Below, piece by piece: positions 1-8,736 of a stretch of DNA of 23,399 nucleotides. This stretch comes from Bacillota bacterium (lineage in GTDB: Bacteria; Bacillota; Clostridia; DSM-8532). The stretch's first letter is position 1. Every line of letters starts with the position of its first letter. The notes below the pieces were generated by a model. It was not told the DNA's origin and searched no databases. It saw only the letters and a program-made list of their open reading frames with translations. Made by a program: the position numbers and the translations under genes. Location: contig JAEYPI010000241.1 of NCBI GenBank assembly GCA_023410885.1, forward strand, positions 1-23,399, written 5' to 3'.

Positions 1-679
1 ATGTAAAGGAGAGCTGGCCCACCTCGTCCTCACGCGGGGAAGTGTCGGCCATTTCCTGTGTTCCGCCGTATTCTTTGACAAGCCTGGCCACAGGTCTGAC
101 CACATAGTTGGATAGCTTCAAGGCAATGAGGGAAGTAAACACCATAGCCACACCTATGGCAATAACCGCATAAAACAGGATGGTGTTACGGATGTGATTA
201 ATATGCTCGACTGATGCCGAAATACGTATCACCGCATCCAGTTCATGAGAATAGTAAGCCAAATAAATCAGATTAGTACCTGTTGTCTCGCTTCTCCGGA
301 TATGAATACCGGTCCCGCCTTCAATAGCCCTTACCACCTCTACCCGATTCAAATGGTTTTCCATGGTTTCAGAGCTTACATTAGAATCAGCCAAGACCTT
401 GCCGGCTCTATCAATGAGCGTGATGCGGCGTACGGTCTTTACCTGGCGTCCCTGATCTCTTGAGGCCAGCAAAACGGACAGTTCTTTTAAGAACCCATCG
501 GTGATATCCTTTTGTTCCTTTTCGTCTAAAATCCGTGTCAATAAGATGGCTTCATGCTGAAGGCCGTTTTCAATTTCACGAATATACGTTTCTGAAGCAT
601 ACTTGTAAATGACATAGGCCACCAAGGAGGACACCATGATGGCAAGCACCAAGTAAAGCGCTACAATGCGATATCTCAT
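1..679 (-). CDS. phoR: PhoR-like sensor histidine kinase, N-terminal part (cut by the window edge)
   Basis: The frame is open from the ATG at 679 to the window edge, giving 226 codons. The visible protein has a short cytoplasmic start, a membrane segment at about residues 7-25, an extracytoplasmic region of about 135 residues, a second membrane segment at about 165-185, and the start of a HAMP linker (VVRPVARL, then EDEVGQLS). This is the layout of Gram-positive PhoR/PnpS kinases, which sense phosphate limitation and phosphorylate a PhoP/PhoB regulator. The histidine and ATPase domains would lie beyond the window. GAGGAGGG stands about 10 bases before the ATG, and the gene starts 23 bases after the FAD dehydrogenase stop, so the two are probably co-transcribed. 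Calling it phoR is inference: the nearest regulator gene (4652-5344) is three genes upstream, and another OmpR-type partner outside the window is possible. Confidence 0.72.
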   Translation of the reverse strand, partial: MRYRIVALYLVLAIMVSSLVAYVIYKYASETYIREIENGLQHEAILLTRILDEKEQKDITDGFLKELSVLLASRDQGRQVKTVRRITLIDRAGKVLADSNVSSETMENHLNRVEVVRAIEGGTGIHIRRSETTGTNLIYLAYYSHELDAVIRISASVEHINHIRNTILFYAVIAIGVAMVFTSLIALKLSNYVVRPVARLVKEYGGTQEMADTSPREDEVGQLSFT

Positions 680-702
680 GGGGCCTTTCCCTCCTCGAAA
701 CC

Positions 703-2277
703 TTAATATTCCATACTAACCTGTTCAGCCACCCGGATGCCATCGACCGCAGCGCTGACAATGCCGCCCGCATAGCCGGCCCCTTCTCCCGCCGGGAAAA
801 GGCCTTTTATGGCGGTTGATTGAAAAAGCTCATTTCTTAGTATGCGAACAGGAGAGGATGTCCGTGTTTCAACCGCTGTTAACAGGGCATCAGGATGCAT
901 GAACCCCTTTAGCTTTCTGTCAAAGACAGGGGCTGCTTTCTTTATGCCTTCAACCACAAAGCCGGGCAGGATATCCGACAGAGAGGTATAGGTGGTTTCT
1001 CCAGTGTAACTCGGCTTAACCAGTCCTGAAGACTTGCTGGGTCGGTCATTTAAGAAGTCGGATAATTTCTGTACCGGTGCCCTGTAGCCTCCTGTTTTCT
1101 GATAGCTTCCCCGCTCCAGACTTCTTTGAAAATCTATTCCCGATAAGGGATGGGCGCTCTGAAAATCCTTCTGTGAGACAGAAACAACAAAGGCGCTATT
1201 GGCATTGGTTCCTTTTCTGTCATGATAACTCATACCGTTTGTCACGACTGTATGTTCTTCTGAGGCCGCAGCAACAACTACACCTCCGGGACACATACAA
1301 AAGCTATAAGCCGTTCTGTCCCCCATGTGCTCATAAAGCTGATAATCTGCCGCACCCAGCTTATAATGCTTCATTTTTCCGTACTGGGCTTCATTAATCC
1401 ATTCCTGAAGGTGTTCAATGCGGACACCCACTGAGAAAGGCTTTTGTTGAAGGTCAACACCCTGATCAAAGAGCTTTTGAAAAGTATCTCTGGCGCTATG
1501 GCCAATGGCTAAAATAACGGCAGGTGAGAGAATTTCTGTACCATCAGAAAGTCTGATACCCTGGACGGCTTTGTTCCTTATGATGAGGGAGTCCATCCTT
1601 GTAGAAAAAAGAAAGTCCACACCTCTCTCTTTAAGCCTTTCTCTCATGGACTTTACAACATGCCGGAGCACATCCGTTCCCACATGGGGCTTGGCCTTAT
1701 ACAGAATGTCCTCCGATGCGCCATGGGCATTCAAGGTCTCAAGCACTTTGGCACAGCGAGGATCATTGATACGCGTGGTCAGCTTGCCATCCGAAAAAGT
1801 ACCTGCTCCCCCTTCTCCAAATTGCACATTGGATTCAGGATTAAGGATGCCCTTGGTCCAAAAGCTTTGGACACTGGCAGAGCGCTTGTCCACCTCTTCA
1901 CCGCGCTCCAATACAATGGGAGAATAGCCTCTTTCAACTAATTCATAAGCACAAAAAAGTCCACAAGGACCAGCACCTACAATAATGGGGCGGGTTGTGG
2001 GCTCTTTTTTCAATAGGGGGACCGTCTCCGGTGCAAGAAAAAGTTCAATATCCTTATCGCTTTTAACCCTACCCTGGCATGAGACCAGTACAGAATAGAC
2101 AACTAGCAGGGCACTCTTTTTTCTTGCATCCAGGGATTCTTTCAAGATGTGAATATCTTGAATATCACGCTCTGTAATCCCCAACCGTTTTGAGGACAAT
2201 TTCTTCAAAAGATGAATTTCGTTTTCACAAGTCAGTTCCGTCAAAGGCACTGAAAGTCTTCTCAGGATATATTGCAT
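703..2277 (-). CDS. NAD(P)/FAD-dependent dehydrogenase of the uncharacterised COG2509 type
   Basis: This 524-residue protein carries a classic FAD/NAD-binding Rossmann fold after an N-terminal domain of about 95 residues: PIIVGAGPCGLFCAYE (GxGxxG) followed about 20 residues later by an acidic strand end (VLERGEE). Other family motifs are GEGGAGTFSDGKL, a second dinucleotide-contact stretch VILAIGHSARDTF, and the C-terminal FAD-contact block GLFPAGEGAGYAGGIVSAAVDG. Length and motif order match the widespread bacterial FAD-dependent dehydrogenase family whose substrate is unknown; I cannot assign a reaction. The ATG at 2277 has AGGA about 8 bases upstream. The gene follows cdaR after a gap of about 100 bases that contains a 41-base tandem repeat, and precedes the PhoR-like kinase by 23 bases. 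No broken or missing motif is visible. Confidence 0.88.
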   Translation of the reverse strand: MQYILRRLSVPLTELTCENEIHLLKKLSSKRLGITERDIQDIHILKESLDARKKSALLVVYSVLVSCQGRVKSDKDIELFLAPETVPLLKKEPTTRPIIVGAGPCGLFCAYELVERGYSPIVLERGEEVDKRSASVQSFWTKGILNPESNVQFGEGGAGTFSDGKLTTRINDPRCAKVLETLNAHGASEDILYKAKPHVGTDVLRHVVKSMRERLKERGVDFLFSTRMDSLIIRNKAVQGIRLSDGTEILSPAVILAIGHSARDTFQKLFDQGVDLQQKPFSVGVRIEHLQEWINEAQYGKMKHYKLGAADYQLYEHMGDRTAYSFCMCPGGVVVAAASEEHTVVTNGMSYHDRKGTNANSAFVVSVSQKDFQSAHPLSGIDFQRSLERGSYQKTGGYRAPVQKLSDFLNDRPSKSSGLVKPSYTGETTYTSLSDILPGFVVEGIKKAAPVFDRKLKGFMHPDALLTAVETRTSSPVRILRNELFQSTAIKGLFPAGEGAGYAGGIVSAAVDGIRVAEQVSMEY

Positions 2278-2294
2278 AGCATTCTTCCTATAAT

Positions 2295-2378
2295 GGGTCG
2301 AGTCTTGTTGTGCACTTCGCGCACTCTATAGTTTAGGGTCGAGTCTTGTTGTGCACTTCGCGCACTCTATATAGGGTC
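2295..2378. repeat. Two-copy 41-base tandem repeat with internal inverted arms
   Basis: A 36-base sequence occurs identically at 2295-2330 and 2336-2371, giving a period of 41 bases, and the first five bases (GGGTC) recur at 2374-2378. Each copy contains GTGC...GCAC arms nested inside GAGT...ACTC arms, so the transcript could fold into two identical small hairpins. It fills the gap between cdaR and the FAD dehydrogenase gene. Function is unknown: a dispersed genomic repeat, an RNA-stability element or an attenuator would all fit. It lacks the T tract of an intrinsic terminator. Confidence 0.9.
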
Positions 2379-2381
2379 TAT

Positions 2382-3641
2382 TCATGGTATTGGCTCAGTA
2401 ATATCAGGGGGAGTCTCATCCTTGGGCGCCGCCTCTATCTTAATCTTAACGCTATATTCTCCTACAAGGCTTATATTGCCGGGAAGCTTCACCTGAAGCG
2501 GAACCTCGTGTTCTCCTATTTCAAAGCCATTAACCTGTACGGATAATTTAATGTCGCTGGTTCTTAAAGCATTAATGACTTCCGGTTTTCCCTTTATGGT
2601 GATGGACACGAATTCATCCGAGATCTTGTAGACCTTGGTTCCCGTCGTATCATTCGTGTAGATAGCGATCAAGTTTGTCGGCATATTAAAGCTGCGTGAT
2701 GCAAGACTCTCCAACACCACTTCGGCCGTAAGTTGATCAACATCTTCCTTCATAAGCGTAGTACCCTTGGGGGCGGTTAAAACCAGTGGCGCTGTAAAGC
2801 TAGCCCCCTTACCTGTAATATCGAGGGTTTCGGCAGTAAGCTTCGTAATGCTGTCCAGAGTACTCATGGGTCCTATAAGACGCACATTAGGCTGAGAGTA
2901 TAGAATTTCCTTCAGATACATATCTTGTGCCGGCTCGCCTTTGGTGGCGACAGTAACAGGAACACGCTTGGCTAAATCAAAGGTCACAATAACCGGTATT
3001 TTACCTTCGAATTGTCGTAAGGGCTGGCCCTCTGCATCCAGTACTGTCACTGACATAACGATTTCTTTATTATCCTTGATTTCGGACAAATTAATCGGCG
3101 CAACAACCTTACTGACTTTTGAAATACTGCTTTCCTTTTCCTCAAGAATAACGTTATTAACCTTGACATTGACGAGCTCATAACCGGCAGGAAGCTTGCC
3201 TTCATACTCCACATTGACAGGATACTGCTTTCCTATAATACGCTCTATAGTTAAGGTCACGGAGGACGGGTTCATTCCGGATATCAAAACGTCCTGGTCT
3301 CCAAGATATTTAGGAGCATCAAGATTGTACCGATTTGTGCCGGGCTCGGTGATACTCGATAAATCGATGGATACTTTAAAATCATTGGCGGTCACACTCA
3401 TGATTTTTTTCCTACGGCCCTTTATCTTTATATCAACACTCGTGGGCAGCTGGGTCCCAACAATTTGCAGATTTTTCGCCTGAAGTATCTGAACATTACT
3501 TGTTAAGGGTATAGCAAGGGTCCTCTCCTCAAAAGGATTATCGATATCCAAAACTAAAAACCATATTAATATAGCCGTGAGAACAGAAAGGACTCTAATG
3601 ACCATATCCTTCTCAAATAAACCATCAATCAGCTTGTTCAT
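2382..3641 (-). CDS. cdaR: CdaR (YbbR-domain regulator of the c-di-AMP synthase)
   Basis: This 419-residue protein has one N-terminal membrane anchor (about residues 13-31, VIRVLSVLTAILIWFLVLDI) followed by an extracytoplasmic region built from about four beta-rich YbbR repeats. Repeat signatures include VDIKIKGR, VPVTVATKG and VSITIKGKPEVI. The protein ends in a proline- and acid-rich tail (PPDITEPIP). CdaR/YbbR proteins sit beside the diadenylate cyclase CdaA in the membrane and modulate its activity. The start overlaps the end of cdaA by 17 bases, the usual tight cdaA-cdaR coupling, which supports both identity and start. The third gene common in this operon elsewhere, glmM, is not present downstream; the next gene is the FAD dehydrogenase. 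Confidence 0.92.
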   Translation of the reverse strand: MNKLIDGLFEKDMVIRVLSVLTAILIWFLVLDIDNPFEERTLAIPLTSNVQILQAKNLQIVGTQLPTSVDIKIKGRRKKIMSVTANDFKVSIDLSSITEPGTNRYNLDAPKYLGDQDVLISGMNPSSVTLTIERIIGKQYPVNVEYEGKLPAGYELVNVKVNNVILEEKESSISKVSKVVAPINLSEIKDNKEIVMSVTVLDAEGQPLRQFEGKIPVIVTFDLAKRVPVTVATKGEPAQDMYLKEILYSQPNVRLIGPMSTLDSITKLTAETLDITGKGASFTAPLVLTAPKGTTLMKEDVDQLTAEVVLESLASRSFNMPTNLIAIYTNDTTGTKVYKISDEFVSITIKGKPEVINALRTSDIKLSVQVNGFEIGEHEVPLQVKLPGNISLVGEYSVKIKIEAAPKDETPPDITEPIP

Positions 3642-4500
3642 TCTGCTTCACCTTTCTGAAAGTAAAAAGCTTTCGGTCGGTTTCGCTTTCCAACAAGAAT
3701 TTGGTCAGGGCCTTTCTTAGCATGTCGGGCGTAAGGTTTCTCGTCAATCCTCCACTATGGGCATAGGAAATCTTTCCTGATTCCTCGGAAACCACGACGG
3801 CAATCGCGTCGGACACCTCGGTAATGCCTAAGGCCGCACGGTGTCTTGTACCCAGTTCACGGCTCAAGCCCGCGTTCTGGGTAAGCGGAAGGTAACAGGC
3901 CGCAGCTTTTATGGTATTGGCCCGAATAATCACTGCACCGTCATGTAACGGGGTTTTGGGTGTAAAGATATTGCCCAGTAACTCACTGGATAAAACAGCA
4001 TCCATCTGAGTGCCGGTATTAACAATATCCCCGATTTTAGTCCCTCTTTCAATGATAATAAGGGCGCCTATATAATCCTTGGAGAAACTGGTGCAGGCTT
4101 TAACAATGGCCTCAATGGCGGCAATGGTCTTAACTCTTTCTTCATCCGTTTTTCTTACCATGATATCTTGGAATCCGCTGCTGCCAAGTTTTTCGAGAGC
4201 TCTTCTAAGCTCGGGCTGAAACAGCACAATTAAGCCAAAGCCAAAGATTTGTAAAGTTCCCTGAAGGATATAAGCAATCGTTTTAAGACCTAGCATTTGA
4301 GAGAGCTTTGAAAAAATAAGAATAAAAAGAATACCTTTAACAAGTTGAATGGCACGGGTCTCGCGCACCAGTTGAATACCTTTGTAAACGACATAGGAAA
4401 CCAGGGATACTTCAATCAGCATTCTGAGAATATCCAAGGGTCCACTCAATCCTAGAAAATTTGAAATATAACTAAAGATATTACCTATGGTTCCAGGCAC
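3625..4500 (-). CDS. cdaA: Diadenylate cyclase CdaA (c-di-AMP synthase)
   Basis: This 291-residue membrane-bound cyclase condenses two ATP into cyclic di-AMP, the second messenger for potassium, osmolyte and cell-wall control in Firmicutes. Three hydrophobic segments occupy about residues 25-95 (around VSLVSYVVY, GILFILIFS and IFGFGLIVLFQPE). The DAC catalytic domain follows, with the signature DGA at 187-189 (PLHDGAVII) and RHR at 219-221 (GTRHRAALG). Both motifs are intact, so an active enzyme is expected. The start is a GTG codon with AAGGAG 7 bases upstream; no ATG nearby has comparable spacing. It follows the Pho response regulator by 151 bases, and that gap contains a likely promoter, so it may be transcribed independently as well as by read-through from the pst operon. 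Confidence 0.95.
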   Translation of the reverse strand: MPGTIGNIFSYISNFLGLSGPLDILRMLIEVSLVSYVVYKGIQLVRETRAIQLVKGILFILIFSKLSQMLGLKTIAYILQGTLQIFGFGLIVLFQPELRRALEKLGSSGFQDIMVRKTDEERVKTIAAIEAIVKACTSFSKDYIGALIIIERGTKIGDIVNTGTQMDAVLSSELLGNIFTPKTPLHDGAVIIRANTIKAAACYLPLTQNAGLSRELGTRHRAALGITEVSDAIAVVVSEESGKISYAHSGGLTRNLTPDMLRKALTKFLLESETDRKLFTFRKVKQNEQAD

Positions 4501-4543
4501 CTCTAAGCTCCTTATTTAATACAAAAAATTTGCCTTATGTTAA

Positions 4544-4580
4544 ATTATATCCTTTTCCACAGTTTTTTTGTATAGCCCAG
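4544..4580 (-). promoter_or_regulatory. Probable promoter for cdaA-cdaR
   Basis: On the minus strand a perfect TATAAT (4549-4544) lies 43 bases before the cdaA GTG. The -35 position at 17-base spacing is a weak TACAAA next to an A7 run. Transcription would start near 4537. The poor -35 keeps confidence moderate. Confidence 0.45.
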
Positions 4581-4651
4581 TTTCGAATGTAACATAAATG
4601 CAATCTTTAATTGAGGGATCGGAGCTTCATACTCCTGCACCCTTATCCCTC

Positions 4652-5344
4652 CTATATAAACCTATATCCCACTCCCCTGACGGTCTCAATATACTCGGGC
4701 TTGCTGTCATCCTCTTCAATTTTCTGTCTCAAGTAACGAATATGCACGTCTACCGTCCTGGTTTCGCCAAAATAATCAAATCCCCAAACCTTTTCGAGGA
4801 GCGTATCCCGCGTTAAAACTTTGCCGCGGTTCTGAATTAAAATCTTTAAAAGCTCAAACTCCTTGAGGGTCAGATCCAGCTTTTGCTCACCCTTATAGAC
4901 CTCATGGCGCTCAAGGTCCATGGTGATCACACCGGTCGTCAAGGTCTCGGCACTATCCATGGGTATTTCTGAACGTCTGAACAAAGCTTTAACTCTTGCT
5001 GTAAGCTCTCTAATGGAAAAAGGTTTGGTTATGTAGTCATCTGCACCAAGCTCCAAACCTAAAACCCTGTCAAATTCTTCACTTTTCGCTGTCAGCATAA
5101 TGACCGGAAGCTTTTTCAATCTCGGGTTCTGCCTGATGTTCCTTAAAATCGCATAACCATCCATTCCCGGAAGCATGATATCAAGAATAAACATATCCGG
5201 GAAAATGGACTCACAATGCTGAAACATATCTTCTCCGTTTAAAAAGGCACTGACGCCATAGCCGCTGGCCTCCAGATTGTATTTGATAAGCTCTTGTATG
5301 TGGCTTTCATCTTCTACAAGAAATATTGTCCGCTTGACAGGCAT
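4652..5344 (-). CDS. phoP: OmpR-family phosphate response regulator (PhoP/PhoB)
   Basis: This 230-residue protein has a receiver domain (acidic pocket E11-D12, phospho-acceptor D55 in FILDIMLPGMDG, conserved K107 in ITKPF) and a C-terminal winged helix of the OmpR type (DLTLKEFELLKILIQNRGKVLTR, then VDVHIRYLRQKIEED and VRGVGYRF). It is the last gene of the pst-phoU cluster, 9 bases after phoU with AGGAGG in the gap, so its role as the phosphate-starvation regulator is strongly implied by context. It would bind the four-repeat Pho box upstream of pstS (9730-9773), giving autoregulation. Its likely kinase is not adjacent: a PhoR-like gene is found only after cdaA, cdaR and the FAD dehydrogenase. 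Confidence 0.9.
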   Translation of the reverse strand: MPVKRTIFLVEDESHIQELIKYNLEASGYGVSAFLNGEDMFQHCESIFPDMFILDIMLPGMDGYAILRNIRQNPRLKKLPVIMLTAKSEEFDRVLGLELGADDYITKPFSIRELTARVKALFRRSEIPMDSAETLTTGVITMDLERHEVYKGEQKLDLTLKEFELLKILIQNRGKVLTRDTLLEKVWGFDYFGETRTVDVHIRYLRQKIEEDDSKPEYIETVRGVGYRFI

Positions 5345-5353
5345 AAAATCCTC

Positions 5354-6043
5354 CTATTCCTGTTCTTCAGTATCAAATTGGGCATGTTGCTCCGGATGCT
5401 GCAAATGCAAATGCTTACCCGTCTCAATGTAGACCACCCACTCGCTGATATTGGTTGCATGGTCACCCATGCGTTCTAAGTATTTTACAATAAACATAAT
5501 ATCAATAAGCTGTTCTACAGATTGGGAGCCGGCTTTAATCTGGGTGGCAATATCCATAACAAGGTCATTAAAAAGGTTATCCACCTCATCATCGTCATTG
5601 CACACTGTTGTCGCCGTTTTTACATCGAGATGGATAAAGGCATCGATGCTGCGGGACACCATGTCTTTTGCCTTTTCGGCCATACGGTAGATTTCGGGAT
5701 TAATCTTAACCGGTTTTTCCGCCAACCTTAAGGTCAACTCGGAAATGTCGGCTGCTTGATCTGCAATTCTTTCCAGATCAGTGATCATCTTCAGGGAAGA
5801 GCCAATCAGGCGAAGATCCTTTGCCAACGGCTGCTGAAGTGCAAACAGACTTAAGCATTGCTTCTCTATTTTGTTCTCAACATTATCTATCTCATCATCC
5901 TGGGATATAACCTCCCGGGCCAATTCAGCATCCATTTCTCGCAATGCTATGATTGTTTTGTCAACAGCTTCCTCAACCATTCCGCCTAATCTTCCGATAT
6001 CTTCCTTTAATTGCTGCAGGCTTTTTTCCAGATGAAACCTCAT
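5354..6043 (-). CDS. phoU: Phosphate transport regulator PhoU
   Basis: This is an all-helical protein of 229 residues with two tandem PhoU domains. The metal-binding-type signatures ExxxD/E recur in each half, for example SQDDEIDNVENKIE in the first and NDDDEVDNLFNDLV in the second, and the second domain ends in KYLERMGDHATNISE. PhoU couples PstSCAB activity to the PhoR kinase and represses the Pho response in high phosphate. I place the start at the ATG at 6043 (MRFHLEKSL), which has AAAGGA about 9 bases upstream. The longer GTG start at 6061 would put that ribosome site inside the gene. It lies 99 bases after pstB and 9 bases before the regulator gene. Confidence 0.93.
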   Translation of the reverse strand: MRFHLEKSLQQLKEDIGRLGGMVEEAVDKTIIALREMDAELAREVISQDDEIDNVENKIEKQCLSLFALQQPLAKDLRLIGSSLKMITDLERIADQAADISELTLRLAEKPVKINPEIYRMAEKAKDMVSRSIDAFIHLDVKTATTVCNDDDEVDNLFNDLVMDIATQIKAGSQSVEQLIDIMFIVKYLERMGDHATNISEWVVYIETGKHLHLQHPEQHAQFDTEEQE

Positions 6044-6142
6044 AATAAACAATCCTTTCACCCTAACCGGGATAGGATGGTATGAATACCCCGATTGAAT
6101 GGTTCACTTCATTTTTACCTAACCAAACATGATTTAAAACAA

Positions 6143-6919
6143 TTAACCAAATCTCCCGGTAATATATCGCTCCGTTCTTTCGTCCTTAGGCTTATTAAAG
6201 ATTTTTTCGGTTGCATTGTACTCAACCAAATCACCCAGGAGGAAGAAAGCAGTGCGATCCGAAATACGCCCGGCTTGCTGCATATTATGAGTGACAATGA
6301 TAATAGTATATTTCTTCTTGAGGGTTTCGCAAAGGTCCTCAATTTTGGCGGTGGATATGGGATCCAGTGCTGAGGTGGGTTCATCCATCAAAAGAACCTC
6401 AGGCTCGGTTGCAAGGGTTCTTGCAATGCACAATCTTTGCTGCTGCCCACCCGAAATACCCAATGCGCTTTTATGAAGCCTGTCTTTTACCTCATCCCAG
6501 AGAGCGGCCGATTTTAAGCTTTTTTCCACTCTTTCATCCACTAAGGACTTTTTCCTGACACCATGAATTCTTGGTCCATAGGCTACATTATCATAGATGG
6601 ACATGGGAAAGGGATTGGGTTTTTGAAATACCATCCCCACACGCTTACGGAGCTCCACAACATCGATACCGCCAAGAATTTCTTCTCCCTCAAGCCTGAT
6701 GCTTCCGGTGATTTTCACATTATCAACAAGGTCATTCATGCGGTTCAAGGTCTTTAAAAAAGTGGATTTCCCGCAGCCTGAGGGACCTATTAGCGCGGTA
6801 ATTTCCCCTTCATAGATATCCATATTAATCCTCTTAAGTGCTTGAAAATCTCCATAAAACAGATCAAGATTCTGCACCTGAAGCTTAGTTTGTTTCTTTT
6901 TAATATCCATATCTGTCAT
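6143..6919 (-). CDS. pstB: Phosphate ABC transporter ATPase PstB
   Basis: This 258-residue ATPase has a Walker A motif at 45-53 (GPSGCGKST), Q-loop MVFQKPNPFP, the ABC signature ISGGQ at 155-159, Walker B LLMDEP at 176-181, and the switch histidine in IIIVTHNMQQA. The PstB hallmarks KTLNRMNDL and the C-terminal GRFG are both present. It powers phosphate import through PstC-PstA. The ATG at 6919 has only a weak purine run upstream, and an alternative start three codons later (6910) cannot be excluded. The gap to pstA is 47 bases. Confidence 0.96.
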   Translation of the reverse strand: MTDMDIKKKQTKLQVQNLDLFYGDFQALKRINMDIYEGEITALIGPSGCGKSTFLKTLNRMNDLVDNVKITGSIRLEGEEILGGIDVVELRKRVGMVFQKPNPFPMSIYDNVAYGPRIHGVRKKSLVDERVEKSLKSAALWDEVKDRLHKSALGISGGQQQRLCIARTLATEPEVLLMDEPTSALDPISTAKIEDLCETLKKKYTIIIVTHNMQQAGRISDRTAFFLLGDLVEYNATEKIFNKPKDERTERYITGRFG

Positions 6920-6966
6920 CTCTTTTCTTTGTCATTTTCGATTAAAAGGGCTTTTAAGGTGGCAAG

Positions 6967-7827
6967 TTAATGCCCTGCTGCTATTCCTTTTCCCTTAACG
7001 AGCCTTCGTGCAAACCTGTTGGCTGCAAAATTCAGAGCCCCAATGATGATCATCAGCATGGTGGCGGTGGCAAAAGCACTGATAAAATCCGCTTCCTCAA
7101 GAGCAACAACATAAAGATGCACTGACAAGGTCCGGACGCTGCTGGTCAAAAGGTGATCAAGGGGTGGAATCCTGGCAACGGTGCCCACTGTATAAATAAC
7201 GGCTGCTGTTTCGCCGATTACACGCCCCATACTCAAAATAACGGCAGTCAATATACCGGGTATGGCACTGGGAAGTATCACCTTGAAAATGGTCTGAAGT
7301 CTTGAAGCCCCTAATGCAAGACTTCCCTCACGATATCCTGGATTGACCGATAAAAGGGCTTCTTCCGTGGTTCTTACCATGGTGGGAAGCACCATGATCG
7401 CCAGAGTCAGCGCGCCTGAAATAACCGAAAAGCCCAGATGAAGAGCGTCTTTAAAAAAGATATATCCAAAAAGGCCATATAGGATGGAGGGTATACCGGC
7501 CAAGCTTTCTGTCGCAAAGCGAATGAGACGCACCATGGGCCCTTGCTTGGCATACTCGGTCAGGTAAATGGCTGCAAAGACACCGATGGGAACAGCGACG
7601 ACCAGTGTAGAAAAAATCAAGAGAAGTGTGCCGACAATCATGGGGAGTATGCCTGTTTTGTCTTTATAAAGATTGTATTCGCCGGTTATAAAGTCCCAGC
7701 TAATACCTGAAATACCGTTTGAGACTATGTAAATCATCATCCAAGCCAGAAAACCCACTGTAATCAGGGAAAAAATCCAAATCATCGCCATTAAAATCCG
7801 GTCGGTTATCTTTCTTTTCTTGCTCAT
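6967..7827 (-). CDS. pstA: Phosphate ABC transporter permease PstA
   Basis: This 286-residue inner-membrane protein has six hydrophobic segments and the ATPase-contact EAA loop EGSLALGASRLQTIFKVILPSAIPG. The GIPSILYGLFGY stretch is typical of PstA. It forms the phosphate channel with PstC. The ATG at 7827 has AAGGGGG about 7 bases upstream, and the gene begins 15 bases after pstC ends, so the two are almost certainly translated from one message. Confidence 0.95.
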   Translation of the reverse strand: MSKKRKITDRILMAMIWIFSLITVGFLAWMMIYIVSNGISGISWDFITGEYNLYKDKTGILPMIVGTLLLIFSTLVVAVPIGVFAAIYLTEYAKQGPMVRLIRFATESLAGIPSILYGLFGYIFFKDALHLGFSVISGALTLAIMVLPTMVRTTEEALLSVNPGYREGSLALGASRLQTIFKVILPSAIPGILTAVILSMGRVIGETAAVIYTVGTVARIPPLDHLLTSSVRTLSVHLYVVALEEADFISAFATATMLMIIIGALNFAANRFARRLVKGKGIAAGH

Positions 7828-7842
7828 GGAAATCCCCCTTTA

Positions 7843-8736
7843 TTAGCGCTTTGAAGTCTTTTGAACCAGTAAGTTTAGAATTAGATTCAATAGGATAATG
7901 AATATGAACAGGATAACGCCTATCCCAAAGAGTGCCGATTGATGAAAAGGACCTGCATAAGACATATCTTTTGCGATAGTGGCCGTCATGGGGCTTACGG
8001 TATTAAGTAAAGAAGAAGGCATCCTTGGAATATTTCCGCAAACCATGATAACAGCCATGGTTTCCCCTACAGCACGTCCCATGCCCAGCACCACCGATGA
8101 CAGGATTCCGGATTTTGCAGCGGGAATCATGACTTTGAATATCGTTTCGATTTTAGAGGCCCCCAGTGCGAGCGAACCTTCCTTATACTCTCTGGGTAAG
8201 GCTCTTAAAGATGTTTCTGAAATATTGACAATGGTGGGAAGCACCATCACTGAAAGAATGATCATCATAGCCAACAGACTGGTTCCGGTGGGACTTCCGA
8301 AATAAACTCGAATAAAAGGAACAATGACCGTCAGCCCAAAAAAACCATAGACCACTGAGGGAATACCGGCTAAGAGCTCAATAGCGGCTCTCAAAATGCC
8401 TACAATTCTTTTGGGTGCCAGCTCAGCGAGCATAATGGCTGTGAAAATGCCGATGGGAACACCAATGATGATGGCCCCCAGCATACCAAACACCGAGGCG
8501 AGAATCATAGGTAGTATACCATATTGGGGCTCAGCATAAGTTGGCGTCCACTGCTTTCCAAAAATGAATTCCGATATTCCTATCTCCAAAATGGGAGGAA
8601 CACCTTCAATAAAAATGTAGACGCTGATCAAAACAACAGAAACAACCAGCAATAAGGCTGAAATTGCAAAAACCAGTTCAATTAATTTTTCATAGCTCAT
8701 CCCGCTCTTTTTCTTAGGAACCATTACCTGATCCAT
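7843..8736 (-). CDS. pstC: Phosphate ABC transporter permease PstC
   Basis: This permease has six membrane segments and an EAA loop (EGSLALGASKIETIFKVMIPA), with PstC-type AGIPSVVYGFFGL. It pairs with PstA. I choose the ATG at 8736 (MDQVMVPKKKSG, 297 residues) because GGAG lies 7 bases upstream. The upstream start at 8787 would add 17 residues rich in Arg and aromatic side chains that are not typical of the family. It follows pstS by 73 bases. Confidence 0.94.
   Translation of the reverse strand: MDQVMVPKKKSGMSYEKLIELVFAISALLLVVSVVLISVYIFIEGVPPILEIGISEFIFGKQWTPTYAEPQYGILPMILASVFGMLGAIIIGVPIGIFTAIMLAELAPKRIVGILRAAIELLAGIPSVVYGFFGLTVIVPFIRVYFGSPTGTSLLAMMIILSVMVLPTIVNISETSLRALPREYKEGSLALGASKIETIFKVMIPAAKSGILSSVVLGMGRAVGETMAVIMVCGNIPRMPSSLLNTVSPMTATIAKDMSYAGPFHQSALFGIGVILFIFIILLNLILNLLVQKTSKR

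Noticed and set aside
1505..1927. Plus-strand open frame of 140 codons, and other plus-strand frames across the window
   Set aside because: They lie opposite well-identified minus-strand genes, have no recognisable domains or ribosome sites, and are antisense shadows.
2295..2378. A mini CRISPR array
   Set aside because: Only two repeats, a 5-base spacer between them and no cas genes; this is a tandem repeat.
4614..4650. Terminator after the Pho response regulator (AGGGAT/ATCCCT with inner GGAG/CTCC)
   Set aside because: The arms are short and asymmetric and no T tract follows, so I do not call it.
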